DNA of 64,000 nt from NCBI RefSeq assembly GCF_024834045.1, contig NZ_JANUXW010000001.1, positions 1-64,000 of the forward strand, written 5' to 3'. Below are positions 48,054 through 57,619 of this stretch, piece by piece (positions within the stretch are counted from its first letter, which is position 1; each line of letters starts with the position of its first letter). The position numbers were made by a program, and so were the translations under genes. The stretch comes from Neisseria montereyensis. GTDB lineage: Bacteria > Pseudomonadota > Gammaproteobacteria > Burkholderiales > Neisseriaceae. The notes under the pieces are model-generated. The model saw only the letters and a list, made by a program, of their open reading frames with translations. It searched no databases and had not been told where the DNA came from.

Positions 48054-48081
48054 TATTTTGATATTGGTTTGAATTTTGAAT

Positions 48082-48112
48082 AAGGCCGTCTGAACTTTTT
48101 TCAGACGGCCTT
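48082..48112 (+). terminator. Inverted DUS pair after proQ
   Basis: AAGGCCGTCTGAA, a short T-rich loop, TTCAGACGGCCTT, 29 bases past the proQ stop. Confidence 0.75.
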
Positions 48113-48178
48113 CTCTGTAACGGTATATAGAATGCCGTTGGTTTATATGTGTGTGCTATTGATGAGAGGCCGTCTGAA

Positions 48179-48727
48179 ATGAGTTATTGTGCGTTTGCCA
48201 ATGCGCTGCCGGATAATGATGATAATCCGAATAAACATTATCATGATTGCGTATACGGTTTCCCTGTCGATAGCGATAATGTTTTATTCGAGCGGCTGGT
48301 ATTGGAAATCAATCAGGCCGGTTTGAGTTGGACGTTAATATTAAAAAAACAACAGGCTTTTCAGACGGCTTATTCTGATTTTGATATTGCCACCGTTGCC
48401 GCTTATACCGATGCCGACCGTGAACGGTTATTGAACGATAAAGGCATTATCCGCAACCGTTTGAAAATCAACGCGGCCATTTATAATGCACAACAGATTT
48501 TATTATTGCAGCAGCAATACGGTTCGTTTAAAAACTGGTTGGATGCACATCACCCGCTTGAATTGGCGCAATGGGTAAAGCTGTTTAAACGGCATTTTAA
48601 GTTTGTCGGCGGTGAGATTGTAAATGAATTTTTAATGAGTACCGGTTATTTGGCAGGGGCGCATGATGCGGACTGTCCGGTTTATTCGAAAATCTTGGCG
48701 ACCAAACCCAAATGGGCGCAGTCATAA
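48179..48727 (+). CDS. tag: DNA-3-methyladenine glycosylase I
   Basis: Base-excision repair enzyme of 182 residues removing 3-methyladenine. The zinc-binding Cys4 and YHDCVYG histidine near 21 at the N-terminus pair with His and Cys in AGAHDADCP near 164. The catalytic glutamate is in VLEINQAGLSWTLILKKQQ near 43, and FDIATVAAYTDADRERLL and GIIRNRLKI are typical. The start at 48179 is chosen from family alignment. Its ATG overlaps the last base of a DUS (GCCGTCTGAAATG), so the uptake sequence occupies the ribosome-site position. One more DUS lies near 48360. Confidence 0.92.
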   Translation: MSYCAFANALPDNDDNPNKHYHDCVYGFPVDSDNVLFERLVLEINQAGLSWTLILKKQQAFQTAYSDFDIATVAAYTDADRERLLNDKGIIRNRLKINAAIYNAQQILLLQQQYGSFKNWLDAHHPLELAQWVKLFKRHFKFVGGEIVNEFLMSTGYLAGAHDADCPVYSKILATKPKWAQS

Positions 48728-48810
48728 TATAACTGCGCCCATATTATTCTAAACGGAACAATCGGTTTACATTTATCCCAGCCTTTATGGCGATAAATGG
48801 CGAATAAATA

Positions 48811-49119
48811 TTAGTCTAATTCTGAAGACAATATTTTACCGCTCACGGCATCAACGGTAACATCATATTCTCTGCCGTCTGCTGCACGGAGCTCGACATC
48901 GTAATGTGCATTGCGGTTGTGTTCGACATCGAATTCAACCTCAAGAATTTGTGCACCGGGGAATTGTTTTAAAGCAGATTGGGCGGCCGCATCATGGGTG
49001 ATATATTTGTCTTGGTTGTTTCTCAGGTGTTCCAGGTCGTTATCAGCAATGGCAGGTGCCGTGGCAAAAACAACGCTAGCCGTCAAAAGAGCGGTGATGG
49101 TTTTACGGAAAGTGTGCAT
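48811..49119 (-). CDS. PepSY-domain periplasmic protein
   Basis: Secreted protein of 102 residues. A signal peptide (MHTFRKTITALLTASVVFATAPAIA) is cleaved near residue 25. The rest is one PepSY domain: AAQSALKQFPGAQILEVEFD near 44-63, then YDVELRAADGREYDVTVDAVSGKIL with the typical YDVxVDAxxG pattern (its key residues YDVTVDAVSGKIL near 85-97). PepSY domains inhibit peptidases or modulate partner proteins. No two-component system is adjacent, unlike many such genes. A DUF-like alternative is not needed. Confidence 0.88.
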   Translation of the reverse strand: MHTFRKTITALLTASVVFATAPAIADNDLEHLRNNQDKYITHDAAAQSALKQFPGAQILEVEFDVEHNRNAHYDVELRAADGREYDVTVDAVSGKILSSELD

Positions 49120-49295
49120 AATAAACTTTCTAAGATGGTTAACCGAATCCGCAATATAAGGTTCGCTTTGCGTGATACAAGCCTGTATATCGTTAAAATA
49201 TTGTTAAATTTTTTATACTGAGCCCCTTAATCTGATCATAGGTAGGGGAATCATTTTTGAAATGTGATGTCTTTAAAAAATAACAGGTTTTTCCA

Positions 49296-50489
49296 ATGAT
49301 ACAAAGTAGAAATGAATCGGCGGTGCTTGAGGAGGCGCCGCGGCTGCTTCAACTGGCCGTATTCCTAACCGGTCTTTTTGCTTTTTTGCAGGTTTATTCG
49401 GTGCAGGCAATTTTGCCGGTATTGATAGACGATTTGCAGGCAACCGATGTACAGGCAGGTTTGGCGGTCGGCGCGACCGTATTGGGTGTGGCGCTGATGT
49501 CGCCGTTTACCGGCATGCTGTCGGATGCGTTCGGACGTAAGGTTTTTATTGTCGGCTCTTTGTTGTTTTTGGGCATACCGACTTTGCTGTTGGCGAGCGC
49601 ATCAACCATTGAGCAGGTGATGTTTTGGCGTTTTTTACAGGGCGTGGTTGTGCCGGGTATTACAGTGGTACTGATTGCCTATGTTGGTGAGGAATTTGGC
49701 GGTAAAGCGATAACGCGGCTGATGTCGCTTTATGTGTCCGGTACGGTATTGGGCGGTTTTTTGGGGCGGTTTATTTTAGGGCATTTAAGCGAAATTATCG
49801 GCTGGCGCAGTTCGTTTTATGTGATGTCGGCCTTAACGGTCGGCGGTGCGTTTTTCGTATGGAAGCAGCTTCCCGCTTCGCGTATGTTTGAGGCCAAGCC
49901 GCATTTTCAGACGGCCTTGAATACGCTGGTCGGGCATTTACGCAACCGTCGTGTGGTGGCCGCCTGTATGTTGGGTGCGTGTGTATTGTGTTCGCTGGTA
50001 GGCTGTTTTACCTATATCAACCTGTATTTGGCGGAAGAACCTTACGCACTGGATAGTGGCGGGCTGGCGAATTTATTTGCCGTTTATTTAATCGGTATGG
50101 TGATTACGCCGCTATCGGCCAGACTGATTAACCGTTTCGGCAGCGGTCATACCATTCTGATGGCGGTTTGCTTATCGGCCATCGGTGTGCTGGCAACACT
50201 TGCCGCGCCTTTGCCTGTGGTGATTGCGGGGTTGGCATTGATGTCGTCCGGTGTGTTTATTACGCAGGCGGCAACCATCAGCTATATCGCCGCCAATGTG
50301 AAGGAAGGGCGCTCGCTGGCTTCCGGGCTGTATTACATGGCCTATTACGGCGGCGGTACATTAGGCTCGTGGCTGTGCGGCCTTGCTTATACCGGAAACG
50401 GTTGGCAGGGTGTGGTTTGGGTATTATTGGGTGTTCAGGCAGCCGCATTGTTTATTGCGGCAACAGGGATGAGAAAAGTAGCCGTCTGA
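49296..50489 (+). CDS. MFS transporter, YnfM/arabinose-efflux type
   Basis: Transporter of 397 residues with 12 predicted helices. FTGMLSDAFGRKVFIVGSLL (near 72) is MFS motif A. ASTIEQVMFWRFLQGVVVPG near 105 matches the RfLQG pattern of the YnfM and AraJ-like efflux group. The N-terminal 20 residues are a cytoplasmic tail. The sequence GC content matches the neighbours and a DUS lies inside the gene near 49907, so it looks native. Substrate unknown; members of this group are often annotated as purine or drug efflux pumps. Its stop codon TGA is part of a DUS that forms the terminator. Confidence 0.85.
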   Translation: MIQSRNESAVLEEAPRLLQLAVFLTGLFAFLQVYSVQAILPVLIDDLQATDVQAGLAVGATVLGVALMSPFTGMLSDAFGRKVFIVGSLLFLGIPTLLLASASTIEQVMFWRFLQGVVVPGITVVLIAYVGEEFGGKAITRLMSLYVSGTVLGGFLGRFILGHLSEIIGWRSSFYVMSALTVGGAFFVWKQLPASRMFEAKPHFQTALNTLVGHLRNRRVVAACMLGACVLCSLVGCFTYINLYLAEEPYALDSGGLANLFAVYLIGMVITPLSARLINRFGSGHTILMAVCLSAIGVLATLAAPLPVVIAGLALMSSGVFITQAATISYIAANVKEGRSLASGLYYMAYYGGGTLGSWLCGLAYTGNGWQGVVWVLLGVQAAALFIAATGMRKVAV

Positions 50490-50505
50490 ACTGTTTTCAG
50501 ACGGC
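50481..50505 (+). terminator. Inverted DUS pair overlapping the MFS stop codon
   Basis: GCCGTCTGAA, a short loop, TTCAGACGGC. The in-frame reading GCC GTC TGA uses the DUS itself to end the protein. Confidence 0.75.
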
Positions 50506-50565
50506 CTGAAGCAGTCATGAATGATGTGTTTTGAACCGTTTGATTGAACAATGAGGATGACTATT

Positions 50566-51132
50566 ATGAAAATTACGATTCATTTGAATGCCAGATTACA
50601 ACCGATGCACCGCCATGATATAGAAGATCTTTTGGAAGAGTTTTTACCACAGGCTGGTATCAAAGCAAAAGTGGTGGGCGGTGGTACGGCATTGGAAGAG
50701 AACGGTGAAATAGCATCTTGTGATATTGATTTGAATATTCCTGATAGTTCGGATGAAACGATTGGGAAAATCATCAGTTTTCTAGAAGGTGTATTGGCAC
50801 CTATTGGTTCTTATATTATTGTTTACTCAAGGTTTTTGAAAAAAGAAGTGAAGCGGGTGCCGTTTGGGATTTGGGAAGGCTTGGGTTTATATCTGAACGG
50901 CTCGGATTTGGATATTGAAGTTTATCAAAATTGCGATGTCAACCATGTATACAAAGAGCTCGAACGTTTGCTGGAAGAAGACAAAAAAGGAATGATAGCA
51001 AGCTATTGGGAAGGCGGAGAAACTGCTTTGTATCTATATGGTAAAAGTTTCGATGAAATGTATGCAGGCATTAAATCGTTTATCGACAGCTACCCGTTAT
51101 GTCAAAAAAGCCGGGTGGTGAAAATCGCTTAA
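50566..51132 (+). CDS. Conserved hypothetical protein, possible immunity-like fold
   Basis: Protein of 188 residues from the ATG at 50566 (MKITIHLNARLQPMHRHDIED), which has GAGGATGACT upstream. No signal peptide or membrane segment. The stretch VVGGGTALEENGEIASCDIDL near residue 38 and LSxxEGVLAPIGSYI-type helix (FLEGVLAPIGSYIIVYS near 73-89) are distinctive, as is GIWEGLGLYLNGSDL near 100. The size, acidic character and solitary location resemble small immunity proteins of contact-inhibition systems, but no toxin gene is near and I do not recognise a named family. Treat the function as unknown. Confidence 0.6.
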   Translation: MKITIHLNARLQPMHRHDIEDLLEEFLPQAGIKAKVVGGGTALEENGEIASCDIDLNIPDSSDETIGKIISFLEGVLAPIGSYIIVYSRFLKKEVKRVPFGIWEGLGLYLNGSDLDIEVYQNCDVNHVYKELERLLEEDKKGMIASYWEGGETALYLYGKSFDEMYAGIKSFIDSYPLCQKSRVVKIA

Positions 51133-51248
51133 AGTTAGATGATGGTTGTATAACGCGGTTATCAACATATCGGTATTCATGCAAAACAGCTGCCGTTATT
51201 TTTGTTGTATTATAAGATGATGAATATTCTTTTTTGATGATAGACATC

Positions 51249-51827
51249 ATGAATTTTGATACCGTTATCAGCATTGCACTCGGCATAGGATTGGCGGCCA
51301 GCTCGGGTTTTCGCGTGTTTCTACCGCTATTTGCGTTAAGTATGGCCGCATACAGCGGTATGTGGCCGCTTAATGAAAATTGGCAATGGCTTGGTAGCGG
51401 CCATGCGCTGATAATTCTCGGCATAGCCTCAATAACCGAGGCCTTAGCCTATCTGATTCCTTTTGTGGATAACCTGTTGGATACCATTGCCGTGCCTTTG
51501 GCCGCAGTGGCGGGCACGGCCGTTATGGCGTCTACTGCTGCCGATTTAAGCCCTGCCGTTACATGGACTTTGGCAGTGATTGCCGGCGGCGGTGCGGCGG
51601 CCACGGTAAAAAGCACCAATGCGGTTACCCGTGTTGTGGGTACGGCGACAACCGGCGGGCTGGCCAATCCGATTTTTTCAATCTTGGAAACCGGTGCGGC
51701 GGTGGTGATGAGTGTGCTCAGTATTTTTGTGCCGGTATTGGCAGTATTGCTGGTAATGCTGTTGGCGGTCTGGTTTTACCGCAAATATGCACGCTTGCGG
51801 CGTAAAAAGCTTCAAAACAATGTTTAA
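51249..51827 (+). CDS. DUF4126 domain membrane protein
   Basis: Membrane protein of 192 residues with about five helices. IALGIGLAASSGFRVFLPLF near residue 7 and LIPFVDNLLDTIAVPLAAVAGT near 72 (key residues PFVDNLLDTIAVP) are the DUF4126 pattern, followed by the glycine-rich AGGGAAATVKSTNAVTRVV and the C-terminal YRKYARLRRKK tail. The start at 51249 (MNFDTVIS) is chosen over in-frame ATGs at 51234 and 51237 as the one that fits the family opening. Function unknown; the family is widespread and often described only as an integral membrane protein. Confidence 0.85.
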   Translation: MNFDTVISIALGIGLAASSGFRVFLPLFALSMAAYSGMWPLNENWQWLGSGHALIILGIASITEALAYLIPFVDNLLDTIAVPLAAVAGTAVMASTAADLSPAVTWTLAVIAGGGAAATVKSTNAVTRVVGTATTGGLANPIFSILETGAAVVMSVLSIFVPVLAVLLVMLLAVWFYRKYARLRRKKLQNNV

Positions 51828-51874
51828 AGCATTTTGTAAAACCGTTATGGTTAACAACGTCGATACAATAATCC

Positions 51875-51910
51875 AAAGGCCGTCTGAAAACAAACATTCA
51901 GACGGCCTTT
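51875..51910. terminator. Inverted DUS pair between DUF4126 gene and typA
   Basis: AAAGGCCGTCTGAA, eight bases, TTCAGACGGCCTTT. Between convergent genes; usable by both. Confidence 0.75.
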
Positions 51911-51958
51911 TCATAAATACCGATTCAAATAAACATATTAATAATTGATTATTAAACG

Positions 51959-53770
51959 TTATTCCGGTTTTTTAAAGTGTTTGCGGCGTTCGCTTTCTTG
52001 CAGATAGCGTTTGCGCAAGCGGATAGACTTCGGCGTGATTTCAACGATTTCATCATCATCGATAAACTCTACCGCACTTTCCAAAGTCAGTTTTACCGGT
52101 GTGGTCAGGCGTACGGCTTCGTCGGTACCGCTGGCGCGGACGTTGGTCAGTTTTTTGCCTTTCAGCGGGTTTACCACCAAGTCGTTGTCACGGCTGTGGA
52201 TACCGATAATCATGCCTTCGTAGAGTTTGTCGCCGGGGGAAACAAACATACGGCCGCGATCTTCCAAGTTCCATAAAGCATAAGCAACCGCTTCGCCTTG
52301 TTCTTGCGAAATCAACACACCGTTGTGGCGGCCGGGAATATCGGGTTTAACCGGTGCGTAGTCGTCGAAAACGTGGCTCATCAGGCCGACACCGCGGGTA
52401 AGGGTCATAAACTCGCCTTGGAAACCAATCAGACCGCGTGCGGGAATATGGTATTCCAAGCGGGTGCGGCCGTTGCCGTCGCTTTCCATATTGGTCAGTT
52501 CGCCACGGCGGCGGCCGAGTTCTTCCATCACCCCGCCTTGGTTGTCATCGGGCACATCAACCGTCAGATTTTCATAAGGCTCGTATTTTTGACCGTCAAC
52601 TTCGCGGAATACGACACGCGGTTTGCCGACTGCCAGCTCGTAGCCTTCGCGGCGCATATTTTCCAGCAAGATGGTCAGATGCAGTTCGCCACGGCCGGAT
52701 ACGCGGAAAATATCGGCGTCGTCGGTATCTTCGACACGCAAGGCCACATTGGTGAGCAATTCTCTTTGCAGGCGGTCGCGGATTTGGCGGGAAGTCACAA
52801 ATTTGCCTTCTGTGCCGGCCAGCGGGGAAGTGTTGACCATAAAGTCCATGGTCAGGGTCGGTTCGTCAACGCTGAGCATGGGCAGGCCTTTGGGGTTTTC
52901 TTTATCGCTGATGGTCACGCCGATGCCGATATCTTCAATACCGGAAATAATCACGATATCACCGGCTTCGGCTTCTTCTAAAGGCACACGTTCCAAACCT
53001 TTAAAACCAAGCAATTGGTTGATACGGCCTTGGGCAACCTGCTTCTCGTGATTCATCACGGCAACCACTTGGCCGGGTTTGATACGGCCGTTCAAAATAC
53101 GACCGATACCGAGACGGCCGGTGTAGTTATCGTAGTCGAGCTGGGAAATTTGCAGTTGCAGGGTTTCGTCGGCATTGCCTGAAGGGGCGGGGGTGTATTT
53201 CAAAATGGTGTCGAACAACGGGCGCATATCTTCGCTTTCGTCGCTTTCTTCCAACTTGGCGAAGCCGCTCAAGCCGGAAGCGTAAACAATCGGGAAGTCG
53301 AGTTGTTCGTCTGATGCACCCAAGTTGTCAAATAATTCGAATGTTTGGTCAATCACCCAGCTCGGGCGTGCGCTCGGTTTATCGATTTTGTTGATGACAA
53401 CAATCGGGCGTAAACCTAAAGCCAAGGCTTTCTTAGTCACAAAACGGGTTTGCGGCATCGGGCCTTCTTGGGCGTCGACAAGCAATACAACGCAGTCAAC
53501 CATGCCGAGAACGCGTTCTACTTCGCCACCGAAGTCGGCGTGTCCGGGGGTGTCGACGATATTGATGTGATAGCCTTCATATTCGATAGCGGTGTTTTTG
53601 GCCAGAATGGTAATACCGCGCTCTTTTTCTAGGTCGTTGCTGTCCATTACCCGTTCGTCAACTTGCTGGTTGGCACGGAACGTGCCGGATTGGCGCAGCA
53701 GTTGGTCGACCAAAGTGGTTTTACCGTGGTCAACGTGGGCAATAATGGCAATATTTCTGATGTTTTTCAT
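51959..53770 (-). CDS. typA: Ribosome-binding GTPase TypA/BipA
   Basis: Translational GTPase of 603 residues that binds the ribosome in a stress-dependent way and aids 50S assembly at low temperature. G1 is [15 protein letters not shown] near residue 11, switch I carries RGITILAKN near 50, G3 [16 protein letters not shown] near 73, and G4 [10 protein letters not shown] near 128. Domains corresponding to EF-G III and V follow, and the BipA-specific C-terminal domain contains [19 protein letters not shown] and [20 protein letters not shown]. Length is normal. Monocistronic. Confidence 0.97.
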   Translation of the reverse strand: MKNIRNIAIIAHVDHGKTTLVDQLLRQSGTFRANQQVDERVMDSNDLEKERGITILAKNTAIEYEGYHINIVDTPGHADFGGEVERVLGMVDCVVLLVDAQEGPMPQTRFVTKKALALGLRPIVVINKIDKPSARPSWVIDQTFELFDNLGASDEQLDFPIVYASGLSGFAKLEESDESEDMRPLFDTILKYTPAPSGNADETLQLQISQLDYDNYTGRLGIGRILNGRIKPGQVVAVMNHEKQVAQGRINQLLGFKGLERVPLEEAEAGDIVIISGIEDIGIGVTISDKENPKGLPMLSVDEPTLTMDFMVNTSPLAGTEGKFVTSRQIRDRLQRELLTNVALRVEDTDDADIFRVSGRGELHLTILLENMRREGYELAVGKPRVVFREVDGQKYEPYENLTVDVPDDNQGGVMEELGRRRGELTNMESDGNGRTRLEYHIPARGLIGFQGEFMTLTRGVGLMSHVFDDYAPVKPDIPGRHNGVLISQEQGEAVAYALWNLEDRGRMFVSPGDKLYEGMIIGIHSRDNDLVVNPLKGKKLTNVRASGTDEAVRLTTPVKLTLESAVEFIDDDEIVEITPKSIRLRKRYLQESERRKHFKKPE

Positions 53771-54229
53771 GGATTAATTTATATCTTACTAACTAAAAAT
53801 AACCGTGTATTGTAGCACGTTTATTAGCGTTTCTTTAAAAACCTTACTTGGGCGGTAATTTATGACATTGTATTTTAATGAAATGGTAATTTCCAATAAT
53901 ATTGCTGAAAACAAAGAAGAAATATAAAAAGAATATGAGAATGGGTCGGAATTTGTAATAAAACCACTCGGCAAAATGTTATTTTATGTTAAATTTTGAA
54001 AACATATATTTTTCTTGCGAATATTTATCAATATTGTATGCAATAAAACACTAATATTAACAATGGAATAACTTTTTAAGGGCTTTTTTTTGCTCGTAGA
54101 GCTTTTTGATAATTATTTGTATTTTAAATAGAAAATTTGTGCTTTGGCATTTTCTTACCTACAATTCATTGCAAATGGTGCCGCAAGAAAATGGCACGTT
54201 ACATGATAACGAAGAAAGGACACAACACT
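53771..54229. other. AT-rich region between typA and bfrA
   Basis: This 459-base divergent region has no convincing gene or DUS. It must carry both promoters. The last 90 bases before bfrA contain long T and A runs. The bfrA ribosome site GAAAGGACAC is at about 54214. I could not identify a clear Fur or OxyR site by eye. Confidence 0.5.
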
Positions 54230-54694
54230 ATGCAAGGCGATAAAGCGGTACTCGATTATATGAACGAATTGTTGGCAGGCGAATTGGCCGCACGCGATCA
54301 ATATTTTATCCATTCGCGTATGTATGCGGAATGGGGTTATACCAAATTATTCGACCGTATCGGTCATGAAATGGAAGATGAAACCGGCCATGCTTCGGCT
54401 TTTATCCGCCGTATTCTGATGCTCGGTGGTACGCCCCATATGGTTCCGGCTAAAGTTAATGTCGGTACCGATGTACCGTCTATGTTGAAAGCGGATTTGA
54501 ATACGGAGCTTGAAGTACGGGCGGCATTGAAAAAAGGTATTAAATTGTGCGAAGAAAAACAAGACTATGTGAGCCGTGATTTAATGGTCGAGCAATTGCA
54601 GGATACCGAAGAAGACCATGCTCACTGGTTGGAAAAACAATTGCGCTTAATTGACTTAATCGGTCTTCAAAATTACCTGCAAAGCCAGATGTAA
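54230..54694 (+). CDS. bfrA: Bacterioferritin subunit A (ferroxidase-type)
   Basis: Iron-storage protein of 154 residues. The start at 54230 ([21 protein letters not shown]) has AAAGGA upstream; the longer in-frame start at 54137 is rejected. Ferroxidase ligands are present: Glu18, Glu51, His54, Glu93, and the ExxH motif in DTEEDHAHW. The haem-ligating Met52 of other bacterioferritins is replaced by Thr52, so this chain should oxidise iron but not bind haem by itself. It precedes bfrB by 49 bases, and the two form one operon. In Neisseria the two chains assemble together as a heteropolymer. Confidence 0.94.
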   Translation: MQGDKAVLDYMNELLAGELAARDQYFIHSRMYAEWGYTKLFDRIGHEMEDETGHASAFIRRILMLGGTPHMVPAKVNVGTDVPSMLKADLNTELEVRAALKKGIKLCEEKQDYVSRDLMVEQLQDTEEDHAHWLEKQLRLIDLIGLQNYLQSQM

Positions 54695-54743
54695 CAGTAT
54701 CCCGATAAATTTAAGCATTTCTCATTAAATAAAAGGAACTGAT

Positions 54744-55217
54744 ATGCAAGGCGACCGCATGGTTATCCGCGAGCTGAATAAGAATTTAGGCTTGCTGCTG
54801 GTAACGATTAACCAATATTTTCTTCATGCCCGTATTCTGAAAAACTGGGGTTTGGAAGAATTAGGCGAATATTTCTTCAAACAATCGATTGTTGAAATGA
54901 AAGCCGCAGACGATATTATCGAACGGGTATTATTGCTTGAGGGTTTACCGAATCTTCAAGAGTTGGGTAAATTATTTATTGGTGAAACGGCTGAAGAAAT
55001 TATCGGCTGTGATTTGGCAAAAGAGCGGGAAAAACATACTGCACTGATGGAAGCGATTGCAGTGTGTGAGGAAAAACAGGATTATGTTTCCCGTGATTTG
55101 TTGTCAAAATTAAAAGACACCAATGAGGAACATACAGATTGGTTGGAGACACAACAAGAATTGGTAGCCGCTATGGGCGTAGCCAATTATCTTCAATCCG
55201 GGGCGCAAGAGGACTAA
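54744..55217 (+). CDS. bfrB: Bacterioferritin subunit B (haem-type)
   Basis: Partner of bfrA, 157 residues. Met52 (haem ligand) is retained in IVEMKAADD, but the ferroxidase pocket is degraded: Leu in place of Glu18, Ala in place of His54, and the ExxH motif reads NEEH. The chain should therefore bind the inter-subunit haem without oxidising iron. AAAGGA precedes the start. A strong hairpin at 55266 ends the operon. The complementary loss of residues in bfrA and bfrB implies a mixed shell. Confidence 0.94.
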   Translation: MQGDRMVIRELNKNLGLLLVTINQYFLHARILKNWGLEELGEYFFKQSIVEMKAADDIIERVLLLEGLPNLQELGKLFIGETAEEIIGCDLAKEREKHTALMEAIAVCEEKQDYVSRDLLSKLKDTNEEHTDWLETQQELVAAMGVANYLQSGAQED

Positions 55218-55265
55218 AACACAAACCACTGCCAAATACAGCAGTCTTTTTGAGCAACGTAAAGC

Positions 55266-55297
55266 AAACGGCATACTTTCGGGTATGCCGTTTTTTT
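55266..55297 (+). terminator. Terminator of bfrA-bfrB
   Basis: AAACGGCATAC, six bases, GTATGCCGTTT then TTTT, 49 bases past the bfrB stop. Confidence 0.85.
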
Positions 55298-55410
55298 GTA
55301 TTATTTATGTTTATGGTGCTGTTTCTGACTAATGTCGGTTAAAACTTCGATAAATATAAAACCATTTGTCATATAATACTTTAAAAGGTTGTAAGTAAGG
55401 GAACGCAATT

Positions 55411-55704
55411 ATGTTTGGAATCATAGAAAGTTTCATAGCAGGTATCATCGCATTGATTGCCATATTGGTAGCATTGGTTTTTTTATTTATGGTGTTTAGT
55501 GTTATTGCGAGCGCACCATTACTTTTTTTGATGATTTTCGGATGCATTTTTTTACTTATTTACGGCTCTATTTCTGGCTTTGCGTATTGGCAAGCAAAAA
55601 AAACACAATCGGAAAGTAATGGTTGGTGCCCGGTGTTACAGGAAGAAATTGCCAGAGAGCAAGCTGAAGATGCAGCGAAAGAAAAAGAATGGAACGGCTT
55701 GTAA
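55411..55704 (+). CDS. Small membrane protein, unknown function
   Basis: Protein of 97 residues with two hydrophobic segments: residues 5-32 (very Ile/Ala/Leu-rich) and 33-55. A cytoplasmic or periplasmic C-terminal tail of about 40 residues follows that is rich in Lys, Glu and Gln (QAKKTQSESN, EIAREQAEDAAKEKEW). GTAAGGGAA before the start is a reasonable ribosome site. It lies alone between the bfr operon and the acyltransferase gene. I do not recognise a family. Confidence 0.6.
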   Translation: MFGIIESFIAGIIALIAILVALVFLFMVFSVIASAPLLFLMIFGCIFLLIYGSISGFAYWQAKKTQSESNGWCPVLQEEIAREQAEDAAKEKEWNGL

Positions 55705-55933
55705 ATATTGAAAGACATTATTTTGTATGAAAATCCATCCTGATTCGGTGGGTTGTTTCTTTTAAGAAAAATAGTATCTGGCCGTCTGAAATAATAAGCC
55801 GTCTACAAACAATATTCCTCAGCAGTATCTTAATTCGATAAGGATTGTTTGTTTGGCAATATTTTATATTTCAGACGGCCTTTGATTGCTAATATAAAAC
55901 CAGCCTTAATGTTAAGGCCGGTTTTGAATCCGC

Positions 55934-57619
55934 TTATTCTTTATCCGGTTCCGGATTAAAAAAGGAAAGCAGTTTTTCGCCACCTTGTTTAATCGCAGCT
56001 AAGAAAATAGCCACTTCATTTTGCTGGTGTTCGGGATAGCTGACCGTAAACAACCAACCCGAATCGGTGAGCGTGTAATTCACACCTAAGCCGCCTTGAG
56101 AGGTGGGGGCGAAGGCAAAGTTAATGGTAAAGCGATTGTCGCCCAGTGTGGAAGTGGAAAGAAAATCCGTAGTAAACACGCGATAGCCGTCGTCTGTGAA
56201 AAAAGCAGGTATGCGCATTTTTGCCTGTTTGGCCATCAGTTGCAGGCCGAACAGGTGGCGGTTGGCACCTTTGCCGAATTTGGCATTTTTAATGCGGGCT
56301 TTGTGTTCGAGCAGGGCCGATTCAAGCAGGCTTTGTTGGGGTTTGTTTTGTAACAGGGTGGCGACAAAGGCGAGTGACTCGTCTGAAATCGGGCGGACAC
56401 ATTCGGTTCTGCCGCTGCGGAAATGGCTGGCGTCAACGGCTTCATAGGTGTTGCGGATATTACCGTATGTCGTTAGTTGTGCGTATTGAAACAGGAATTG
56501 CATTAAGGCGTCGTGACTGATGCCTTTGGGGATGATACGGTTTTCAAAGTCAACCGTAGTGGTGCGGACGTGCATTTTTTGGGCTTTTCCCGCGTAATCC
56601 TGTTGCCATTGCGGCCAGTTTTTCTTTTGGGCCGGCGTCAGCGTCCACTGGTGACGGCTGATGGCAGGGGCGGTTTTTTTGCCTTTGAGTGTGTTTAATT
56701 TCTCAGCTGCATGGGTCACAATGCCTTTTAAGGTGCCGCCGTCTTCCCAAGTGTGTTCGCAATGTAGAAATAAGCGCTCGGTTTCAGTGTTGTAGCAGAA
56801 AGTCATCGGTTTATAGCACCAAACATTTTGTTCCGGTACAAATGTGGCCCATGCCAAATCGTTATCGGCGTTTAATTTTTTATGATTGATACTGATATGG
56901 AAAAGATCGGTTTCCATGCATTCGATGAGTTCCGCATTGTCTTCTTTCAGGCTCAGTGCCTTATAAATACGGGCGGTTTGGTTGCCGCCCAAATAGCAGG
57001 GGACGGCGATGGGATAAGGATTGGTGGCGTTGTCGGACAAAATTTGCTCGAATGCCTGCCGGAAAGTATCAGGATGATAGGCTTCATAACGTTCGTCAAG
57101 AGCGGTAATGCGGTAGTAGAAACCTTTGTGGATAACGCCGATATGCCGGCTGGTGGTTTCGGCAATACGGTAGCCGTCGCAACCTGTTTGGGGGATACGC
57201 GCCGCACCGCGTAGAATCTGCCATTGATCCATGGAAACCGGCGTACCTTGCGGGGTTTGCGGCGTGGGGATACGGTCGTGATGGTAATCGGCACAAACGG
57301 CAGCCAACGCAGCAGCCCAGTCGCTCAATGATTTATCTTGTGTTTGAATGCCGAAGCCGACATTGCTGCTCAGCGGTAAAGGTGTGCGACCGTTTAAATA
57401 GCTTTTTAACCATGCATCAAGCAGCCAGCTGGTTTGAGATTCTTCGGCAAATTGTTGCAATGCTTCTTGCAGTTTGCGGCCTGTCCGCGCTTGGAAGTTC
57501 CGTGTGACGGCCACTGTTTTTTTGTATTCTTCATCTTCGAGAAGCGGGCGAACCTGTTTCAGGTAGAGGGCGCAGGTTTCGTTCAGATCGGGTACGGGGA
57601 GATGAGGTTGCTGGGGCAT
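55934..57619 (-). CDS. Choline/carnitine O-acyltransferase family protein
   Basis: Protein of 561 residues with the carnitine/choline acyltransferase fold, a family that is mostly eukaryotic. Recognisable segments in order: the N-terminal LPVPDLNETCALYLKQVRPLL (its core PVPDLNETCALYL near 8), MDQWQILRGAARIPQ near 132, the catalytic His in LHCEHTWEDGGTLKGI near 278, QFLFQYAQLTTYGNIRNTYE near 368 with FRSGRTECVRP next to it, and FLSTSTLGDNRF near 497. The catalytic motif reads HTWEDGG where eukaryotic enzymes have HxxxDG. Transferring acyl groups between CoA and choline or carnitine is the family reaction; actual substrate is unproven. The adjacent BCCT transporter gene fits a choline or carnitine substrate. 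AAGGAG precedes the start. Confidence 0.85.
   Translation of the reverse strand: MPQQPHLPVPDLNETCALYLKQVRPLLEDEEYKKTVAVTRNFQARTGRKLQEALQQFAEESQTSWLLDAWLKSYLNGRTPLPLSSNVGFGIQTQDKSLSDWAAALAAVCADYHHDRIPTPQTPQGTPVSMDQWQILRGAARIPQTGCDGYRIAETTSRHIGVIHKGFYYRITALDERYEAYHPDTFRQAFEQILSDNATNPYPIAVPCYLGGNQTARIYKALSLKEDNAELIECMETDLFHISINHKKLNADNDLAWATFVPEQNVWCYKPMTFCYNTETERLFLHCEHTWEDGGTLKGIVTHAAEKLNTLKGKKTAPAISRHQWTLTPAQKKNWPQWQQDYAGKAQKMHVRTTTVDFENRIIPKGISHDALMQFLFQYAQLTTYGNIRNTYEAVDASHFRSGRTECVRPISDESLAFVATLLQNKPQQSLLESALLEHKARIKNAKFGKGANRHLFGLQLMAKQAKMRIPAFFTDDGYRVFTTDFLSTSTLGDNRFTINFAFAPTSQGGLGVNYTLTDSGWLFTVSYPEHQQNEVAIFLAAIKQGGEKLLSFFNPEPDKE

Noticed and set aside
52298-52981. 227-codon open frame antisense to typA
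   Set aside because: Shadow of a highly conserved gene; the translation shows no recognisable domain and no ribosome site.
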